A stretch of DNA of 64,000 nt from Deuterostichococcus epilithicus (lineage: Eukaryota; Chlorophyta; Trebouxiophyceae; Prasiolales; Stichococcaceae): assembly GCA_033439295.1 (NCBI GenBank), contig JAVTLE010000003.1, positions 1-64,000 on the forward strand. Direction: 5' to 3'. A program made the translations under genes and the position numbers. The notes beneath the pieces are model-generated. The model searched no databases and was not told the origin of the DNA. It saw only the letters and a program-made list of their open reading frames with translations. Shown here in pieces: positions 56,652 to 64,000 of the stretch (positions are counted from its first letter, which is position 1; every line of letters begins with the position of its first letter).

Positions 56652-57421
56652 CGGCAAGGCAGAGTGCGGCCTAGGTGTCACAGTCTAAGCCACGCAGAAT
56701 TGCGGGGCTGTATATTTTCTGGCTCCACTGCCATTGAAGTGGTGTTTGAGTTAGTCGACCAGCCGCTTGCCGGTTTTGCCAGCCAACATCTGCACGAGGG
56801 CGCCATGCTTCCGTCCCTTCCACAGCACGCACAGCAGCTGTGTCTAGTACTCGCCGCTCTGCGCCACGGAGCAGTCTGGGTTCGCAACGTCTACCATCTG
56901 GAGCGAATTGGACATCGCTGAGCTCGACTGACACACCAGACCGCTGGAAATACAACGGGCTCAACTCTGCACTAGCACAACTCGAGCAAGTCGATCTGAC
57001 CCTGGAAAGCTTCAGGTAGGTTGCACAGGATCGCCAAGCCAGAATTCGCAATGATTACAAGAGAATGTGTTCTGATCAGCCCAGATTCAGATTTACCTCA
57101 CATCCGTCCTGGTCACAAGAGTGCATGCATGTATTTGGCCCATCTGAAGCCTTACCTGTCAGCTTCTACAAGTAAGCAACATAAAATTGCATGCATTGCA
57201 CAGCAGGGTGCTGCCGGAGCCCCTTGAGATGGCCATCACAGTGGACAGGCTGTGCTGTCACCGCGCATCATGCTTGCACGGCAAAGCTGTGGCTGATCTG
57301 GTGATGGCCACATTGTCCTGCTGTGCATTTCAGGCAACCAACTGGCTGATCGAGCGAACAGCACTCCGCAGCCTGAGGGCACTCGCCACCGACGGCCAAC
57401 CGACCATCGTCCCAGAATACC
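56652..57421. other. intergenic region before the MORC-like gene
   Basis: No convincing exon. The frame around 56940-57016 ending at an AAGCTTCAGGTAGGT donor-like site could be a first exon of the next gene, but it has stops close upstream and no recognisable sequence. Remaining sequence is AT-richer and unassigned. Confidence 0.3.
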
Positions 57422-60400
57422 ATGGCGGATTTGGCGGAAGGCGAAACCGTTGAGGAGTTTCAGAGAAATATGCATGACCAGCCGCTGCCGCCTCTCGGCT
57501 GCATCCGGCCTGCCGTCATTCAGGTCAGCCGTCCCCAGAAGCCTCGACTGAGTAGCCATACTGCAGTGATGGTGCCCGGATGGTACCCTCCTTTGCCTCT
57601 GCACCCCTGAAGATCGGTTTGTGGCGCCTCTGCAGCCGGACTATTATCGGCTGCTGGCGGATCGCATCAAGTCCAACTACCGAGCGATCCAGGTACTGCC
57701 AGATGGCTTGGCATAAGATCCGGCATCTGGGCACCGCTGCCAGCTTGGCGCTTAGCGCCCGGAGTCAGTTGTGTGCCGTACACAGTCATGCCCCTAAGGG
57801 TTGCTGTGCAAGGCGGCCCTCTGGCATGCACGCGTGTGATGACGATGTGATGACGCGTTGCTGGTGCGTAGGAACTGATGGACAACGCTCGAAACAGCGG
57901 CGCCGGCTGGAACGCGCGGGAGGTGCGCATCAGCCTGGGCGACGACGGGACGCTGACCTTCCAGGACAATGGACGCGGCATGACCACCGACGAGGTACAC
58001 TGAGCACGATCTGATCCCCGCGCCTGGCACTCGCAAGCTGAAGCACGCTTGCAGAGCGCCAGCCTCGTCCCCTCGTCGCTCTGCAGATTTGGCATGCTGG
58101 CGCAAGCACACAAGGCCGGCAGAACGCGCCACCATGCTGTTCTGGTGGTCGTGAAATGGCAACGACGTGGATTGGGGGCACAAGAGGATCTCGGGTTTGT
58201 TTCTGCATTGTGCTTGGGAGACCGGGCACTGCGACTAGGTGCTGTTATACGCCCAAGATGCTGATTGGCTGCCTGCTCTTGTCAGTGCAGCTGGATGCAT
58301 CCTGCAACTTTGGTCACTGCAGCATCAACAAGTTGCCAACGGCGCCCGTCTACAGCCGCTATGGTGCGTGTCCCTCTGCAGCATCAGCATGGGAATTCTG
58401 CGCAGAGCATGATGATGCTGTCTTGTCATGGCCTTCCTGGACCCCGATTAACCAGGCACATTTCATTTGCTTTCCCTTGGACCTGGCTATCTGCACAGAG
58501 CACCCCGAGCACAGGCGGCGTCGTGCATCGTGTGTGGTGATACAACACATTCGTCCTTTGGGTGATGTAGGCGACGGCATGAAGGCGGCATACGCGCGGC
58601 TGTCGGATCTCACCTTCGTCTTCGCAAAGGCGGTCAACGCATCCGGACAGCTGGAGCAGACGGTGACTTTCCGCAAGCCGAGTTGAGCCATGACAATTTG
58701 TGTGTGAGGCCATTTGTGTGTGAGGCGTGTGGCTGAGGCTGACCATGATTCGTCCACAAGCTGTCACGACTTCCCACAGTGCCACAGGTGGCGTTGACGG
58801 GAGAGAAGCTGGACATGCCCCAGATGAGTGAGTGGATCTCGCTGGCTGCATCGTGTGTGGCCGTGCTGGGTTGCCTGCCCTCGTCATCTTCAGCCTTTGC
58901 TTCAGCGCAGCACCGGCACCGCTCCGACCCCGTTCAGCGAGCAGGGCGTCACACTGTAAGCTCACGGCAGTTCCGTCACATGCTGCAGGCAAGGCGATCC
59001 TGCCGGTGCCGGTCGGTTATGTCGGCCGCTCCTGGCGCGACCTGCTGCCGGACGCAGAGGTTTCGGCGCACAACTTCAACCAGTTCTTCAGCAGCTGCCA
59101 GAAGATGCTGCGCGGCATGGGTCGAGCGCCGCTGTCGCCGTTCGACACCGTCGCCGACCTCGCGGCCGTGTTCGAGCAGATGCCGGCCACCGGTGCGGGC
59201 GCATCATCGCCTCGCAGCGATGCCTGCCGCTCATGTGACGAACAGTCAAAACATGTAATGCCGCAGGGTTGTACCGTGAACAATCTGCATTGGTGTCCCA
59301 TCACGCAGTGCTGCTGCCACTGTAAGCCCATGGCCACCTTGTCACCATGCAGAGAAAGAAGTGAGTCTCAATCAGCTCGCCTCGCGATCATTGCTTGGTT
59401 GCAGGTCTGCGGGTAGTGGTGCCTGGTGCTGCGGGCAACGGCATCAAGAGCCTGAAGAGCGTCACAAACCCTTCAAGGTCCGTTGGCTCAAGCCCAGAAG
59501 AGGAGGCGCCTTATCCCCAAGCACAAGTCCAGCACGTGCACTGCTGCTCATCGCCTTGTGTCGGCTCTTTCGCTCGTGCTCCTCATGTCTCTGTTCATGC
59601 CGCCTGCCATACCGCCTGCGCCGGCATCTCGGATCATTTCATGACCGATGCGCTCCCGCCGCCATGACGTTGTGCATGCAACTTGCACGACCTTCCAAAC
59701 ACTGCTCGCAGCGGGAAGCAGGACATCGGCGACGAGCATGGTGACGGCAGCCTCATGTCAGCTTACCTGGCCAATAGCTATATGCCGCGCCTGGACCAGT
59801 CCCTCCTGTCCGCCGACTTTTACGGCGACTTTGTCCAGGCGCGTCTGCTCTGGCTGTGCTTTGAGCATCTCGGCAAGCGCTCAGCGGCAAGCCGGTCCCC
59901 GAGATCTCTTCATGCAGAAGTCCTGGTTGACCTGGGGTCCTGAGAGGGTGTGCATCAGCAACGAGGGCAGACTGCTGCCTGGGGTCTCTTTCAATTGCCG
60001 AAGCAGGAATTTTGGGGAGGACTTGGGGCCGCAGACTCGCACTTCTTCTGCCGTGACGCTGTCGCCTTTTGCGCAGGAACCGGCAGCGCGCCTTCAAGGA
60101 GAGCACACCCTGAGCTGCATCTGGCTCCCCCAGGGGCCTCTCTTCGAACGTTCGTCCCAGCTTCTGGTTATCAAGCCTCGCTCACTGGTCGTGGGGGGCG
60201 AGGTGGCATCGGGCAGCGGCGCTGGAGGGCCAGGTGCATCCCGGCATCCTTGAGGTCCCATGTGCCTGGCTACAGGACGTCACGGTGGGCGATTCGGTCG
60301 TAGACTGGGCGCAGCACCCCTGGGCACGCGCGGTGGCGGCGGGTTTCGAGCCGTCGGCGGTGTACGAGATGCAGAGCGACAGCGGCAGCGCGCTCGCGGC

Positions 60401-63400
60401 GATGCAGATCATCTACACCTCGCGCAGCGCAGCGGTGAGCGGAGCGAAGCTGAGGCTGCTGGCTGCCTGTTGCGCGTGTAGTGCCTGGATGTATCTGTAT
60501 TACAACTGAGCGTGCATGTGCCAATGACTGTACGCCACTGCGCACGACGCCGGCCTCTCATTCGTGACCGGTGCTACCACTCTGCATCACGTGAAATGTA
60601 TACACCCTTCTCTCGTTTCCTCGAACACCCTCAACGACTGACGGCCATAAGCTCAATTCTGCAGGAGCGGTATCGCCTGGCGCAGGAGGGTCAGACGGGC
60701 GTTTTCCGGTTTCACAACGACCGCGCCCTGGACATCATCCCGATGTTACCCTTCGCCGGGCTGTGCCAGGTATTCGCTCCCAGTCCTGATTCTCTCTGCC
60801 GGGGCGCGCCTGCGCAGCGCCTCTGCTGGTGCATCAACTGGGGCTCAGCCCTGCCTGTTGATGGCGTACGCAAATCGACCCAATCTTGAGTGTTGAGACC
60901 CCATTCGATGGCCTCGCAGCAGCAGTCGGCTGACAGTGTGCATCGTTCGTCATGATTCCTACACATGCTGCTAGATGCTGAGCACGTTCCTCTGGCTCAA
61001 TGGCTCGCGACGGAGCTCTTTGCACATGCATCCGCCGCCTCTCGTCTTGTTCTCAACGATTCTCAAAGATCAGTCGCAGGCAGCACCTCCTGATGCCCAT
61101 GTCTCTTTCTTCACCCGCAGCAATACTGCGAGACGCTCAACAGGAAGTCGCAGGCGGACCATGGCGGCGGCGCCTACGGCATGCTGTCAGAGCTGTGCGG
61201 CGGGCACCCGCCACTCACCCAGGTGAGTTGGCGGCTGCAAACCTCGCATGTTCTCCCTCCCTTTGCCTGCATTCTACCAGGGAGTACTCCTCCATATGAC
61301 AGCGGCAGCCTCCAGCATGTTTGTTGGAGCCCGTACGGAGGCCCTTGTTGCACCGCCGTCTTCACGGGTGACTCCCTTTAATGGCGACTGCTGGCTGTCT
61401 CCCCTTCACTATGCGCCGCCTTCATCTCTCATTCTCCATTGCCCGCGCCTCCCTGAAGATCGCTGCTGATCGTTTGAAAGCCGCCTGCATTGCCGGGACA
61501 GGTTCTTGGCCAGGCGGCTGCAGTGTGGAAGCAGCCTGGCAACGGTTGGCGCAGCAAGCCGAGTTTGCTGCTGCGTTTCGGGGAGGGCCAATCAAAAGCG
61601 CACTTTGCATTGTGTTTGAGGGCCGGGAGCGGACACTCCGTGTGCAGGTGCAGTTTTGCGCCGGCGGACTGACGAGGTCGCGACTGCTGTATCAGTCGAC
61701 ATTCATGGCTGGGCCGTCACGCGCGCAGGCGCAGTTCGGCGCTGCTGACGCCAAGGCCAGCAAGTTGGCGATGGGCATGCGCGGCGTGCTCATCCTGCTG
61801 CGGGTGGTGGACACAGCAGCGCTGCCCATGACCGGCAGCAAGGAGGACCTGCAGGTGAGCATACTGCTCAGGAGCCCTAAAGGCTAAAACCCTAGACCCG
61901 AAAAACCTGAGCAAGGTGCAGGTGCATGTGTTACTCTTGTGTCCCCCAATGTTGAGATGTCAGCATGACAGACTGCAGGCGGCGCTTGTGGCTGCACAGG
62001 ATGGCGAGAAGCCACGTTGCTGCATGATCGTTGTCGTCCAGGCGTTCAGGAGCTTGAGAGTGCGCAGGATGGGGCACTGGGGCGGCAGCTGCACTGCTGC
62101 TGCTGCCCCACAGCGACCAGAGTGAACACGTGTGGCTTATCTGCTGCGATTGTGTGCCCGGCTGCCGCAGGACGGGGAGCTCACCAGGAAGCTGTACCAC
62201 TGGGTGGCCGCCACGCTGTGCCGCCACGTGTGGAACCATCCGCCGGAGGAGGACGCACGGCGCCTGCAGCTGCAGCGGCGGAGGGAGCGGGAACGTGCGG
62301 CGCGTGCTGCGGCGGCGGTCGCCGCGGCAGAGGCGGATCGGAGAGCGGCTGCCGCAGCAGAGGCGGCGATGTCGGCGCCGGCGGCGGGGACGGGGGCGGG
62401 GCCCGAGCTGCGGAAGCCCAAGCCAGGTGGGGCGCTGGCGCGGGTGTGGCACACAGCTCCCGGCAGCTGCATGAGCTGACGTCCTTCTGGCCGGCTTTCC
62501 ACCTTCCGCCTCGACTCATGCCTTGTGCCTGGGGCAGCGCTGCAACGCTTAAATCACTGCTGCTCTGTGTCGCAACCTGCAGATTGACGCGCCCAGGCAT
62601 TGCTGCGCGACGCTAGCCGTCCCTCCACTCTGACCCTGGCCTCGGCGGTCTATAAGAGCATGAACCCTGCGACCGCTGCCTGCAGAGGAGGAGGCTCCGG
62701 CGCCGCCGATGCGCCGCAGCGGGCGTGAGCAAAAGCGGCGCGTGAGCCTGGACCCGTCTCCCGCCAGGCCACCGCCAACGCCGCGCGTCCCCAAGCGCCG
62801 CAGGTGCTAGCTTCTGGTCCGGGTCGAAGCCTCCTTCGAACCTGACATTCAGTTGTTGTGCATTTACTGGTCCTGGAAGATACAACAGCAGGGGGAAGCA
62901 GCAGGGGGCCTTCGACGATGCACTCGCAGTGTGAGTCTGCACAGAGCTTTGGGTGTCCAGCCTGGGGCGCATGACAGCAAAGCCCTCCGCCAGACGCTGC
63001 GCGATCCACCCGCCTGACCTCGTCACGATTTCTGAGGCACACACTGCATCCGATATGTGGTCAGGCTGAGATGAGCAGTGCAAATTATCAAAGTCAGCGC
63101 TGTTGCTGCAGGCCGGGACCAGCTCAGCGCGCTGCCACTGCTGCAGCCGCCGCAGAGCCGGCCCGCCCTGAGGTATTCGCTTTCAATTGAGATGCCATGC
63201 CGTTGCCGTCATGCCAGCAAGCTGCACGAGCGTCCGTGACATTGTGCTGCTCGTCGATTCTCATTGCTCACGTTCGTAACGATGTTTGAGCACCTGGTCA
63301 AAGCCTACTCCACGAGGCGTCCGCTCAATGAACAGTGCTGTTCCTGTGCTTTGGCCGCACAGAACTGGCAGCCGGAGCTGTCGCTGCATCGCAAGGGCGA

Positions 63401-63990
63401 CAACCTCGCGCGCAGCTGGACAAACCCAGCACTGAGTCGCAACTACCAAGCTGCTATGGGTTTCTTCAATTTCACCTTGCCGAGCGCAGAATTGGCAGCT
63501 GGGGCTGTCCCTGTACCGAGAGGGCGGCAAGGCACGTGCGCAGCTCGAAAAGGCCCGGCGGCGGGCGGCGGCGCTGCTGCGAGCCGCCGGCGCCAGCCCG
63601 GTGAGCATTCCTACCATCGGGGTCCATCTTTAGCACCCCAGAGATGGAGGAAAGGCCGTGCTGCACAGATGGTTGACCACCGGGATTGGCCACTGGGGTT
63701 GGCCACCAGGCAGCGGGCATGGTAGCGGGTAGTCCAAACAGTGCGGGTCCGGCAGTCGGCAGCGCCAGGAGGAGCTGAGAGCTGCAATGAAGAGGAGGCA
63801 CCAACCACCCTCGTTCTCCTTCCCCTGGCCCCTTTCCCCTATCGGCTTCGACCTTACTACACGACTGCGCATCGCCGCTCATCCGCAGGCCAAGCTGCGG
63901 GAGGCGGTGGAGGTGCTCATGGACGCCAGCGGCGGCGCATCGGCCTTCCTGGCAGAGCGCTGCGAGGCGAAACTACTGCTTGAATATTGA
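57422..63990 (+). CDS. MORC-like GHKL ATPase
   Basis: Member of the MORC group of GHKL ATPases, nuclear proteins that act in chromatin compaction and gene or transposon silencing in plants and animals. Candidate first exon 57422-57523 (MADLAEGETVEEF). Then ...LQPDYYRLLADRIKSNYRAIQ (ending about 57691) and ELMDNARNSGAGWNAREV with LTFQDNGRGMTTDE (57871-57993): N-box Glu/Asn and G1 box DNGRGM. FGHCSINKLPTAPVYSRYG then GDGMKAAYARLSDLTFVFAK (58290-58640) form the ATP lid and G2. Later: VGYVGRSWRDLLPD, VADLAAVFEQMP, GLRVVVPGAAGNGIKSL, YMPRLDQSLLSADFYGDF, GVFRFHNDRALDIIPMLPF (S5-type fold), AQFGAADAKASKLAMGMRGV, QDGELTRKLYHWVAATLCRHVW, then an Arg/Ala coiled coil (about 62250-62430) and a second helical segment (AQLEKARRRAAALLRAAG) ending KLLLEY at the TGA 63988-63990. 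The exact start and several middle joins are not resolved. Confidence 0.68.
61640..61775 (+). repeat. duplicated acceptor and exon start in the MORC-like gene (AQFGAAD)
   Basis: The exon start GCGCAGTTCGGCGCTGCTGA at about 61730 has an intronic copy GTGCAGTTTTGCGCCGGCGG at about 61650. Both follow a CAG; spacing is about 80 bases. Confidence 0.6.
61990..62205 (+). repeat. three copies of the exon start QDGELTRKLYHW in the MORC-like gene
   Basis: The functional acceptor and exon start at about 62171 (CAGGACGGGGAGCTCACC). Decayed copies lie at about 61998 (CAGGATGGCGAGAAGCC) and about 62067 (CAGGATGGGGCACTGGGG). Confidence 0.6.
63350..63560 (+). repeat. duplicated acceptor and exon start in the last MORC-like intron (NWQLGLSLYREGG)
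   Basis: The exon start AATTGGCAGCTGGGGCTGTC at about 63489 (NWQLGLSLYREGGKARAQLEK) has an intronic copy AACTGGCAGCCGGAGCTGTC at about 63363 (NWQPELSLHRKGDN), each after a CAG. The spacing is about 126 bases. Confidence 0.8.
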
Positions 63991-64000
63991 GTGCTGGCCG

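Noticed and set aside
21675-63990. Introner-type mobile introns as the cause of the intron repeats
   Set aside because: Repeats are derived from each gene's own exon edges and are not shared between genes, unlike introner elements.
1-64000. Transposons, retroelements, CRISPR arrays, rRNA or tRNA genes
   Set aside because: No reverse transcriptase, integrase or transposase motifs, terminal repeats, spaced palindromic arrays or structural RNA genes were recognised by eye.

Overview
The window is nuclear DNA from a green alga (Chlorophyta). It is very GC-rich. Genes are split by many short introns (mostly about 100-300 bases) with GTGCG/GTGAG-type donors and GCAG acceptors. It encodes a plant/algal glutamyl-tRNA reductase with a leader peptide, a plant-type mitochondrial basic amino acid carrier, and a huge Ser-Pro-Pro-Pro (hydroxyproline-rich) extracellular matrix protein of the pherophorin/extensin style. 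NME7 is a cilium/centrosome-linked protein. A two-copy TTTAGGG motif inside an intron is weakly in favour of a lineage other than Chlamydomonas.

Layout. (1) 1-20152, plus: one giant matrix glycoprotein gene whose 5' end lies before the window. It alternates SPPP rods with six copies of a lectin/PA14-like beta-sandwich module, two five-exon cysteine-rich cassettes, another cysteine-rich pair, and a C-terminal region of repeated beta-sandwich modules around a PA14 domain with TAAPT linkers. Splice phases agree at every junction from 6.67 kb to the stop. The SPPP region contains long tandem duplications and apparent reading-frame slips, some of which look like assembly error. (2) 21675-26479, plus: RNA polymerase I subunit RPA49. 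(3) about 26968-30232, plus: NME7 (DM10 plus two NDP-kinase domains). (4) 31097-40406, minus: SAPS-family phosphatase regulatory subunit. (5) 41594-43723, plus: BAC2-like mitochondrial carrier, all seven exons resolved. (6) 44379 to at least 46654, minus: BCD1/ZNHIT6 box C/D snoRNP assembly protein. (7) 47404-51224, plus: glutamyl-tRNA reductase, all nine exons resolved. (8) 53107-56651, plus: secretory-pathway glycosyltransferase-like protein with a DAD motif. (9) about 57422-63990, plus: MORC-like GHKL ATPase. No rRNA, tRNA, CRISPR array or recognisable transposon was seen.

The genes are ordinary eukaryotic neighbours with no operon logic. The most unusual feature is how the introns are built. 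In six of the eight non-matrix genes the intron beside an exon carries one to four extra, decayed copies of that exon's edge together with its splice site. The clearest case is BCD1: five 96-bp units, each with an acceptor and the first 39 bases of the exon, with the reading frame open through all of them. RPA49 has a 105-bp in-frame duplicated donor (one GC-type, one GT-type). A seventh gene, HEMA, has a shorter duplication lying entirely within an intron. This looks like a general process in this genome of growing introns, and perhaps isoform diversity, by tandem duplication across splice sites.
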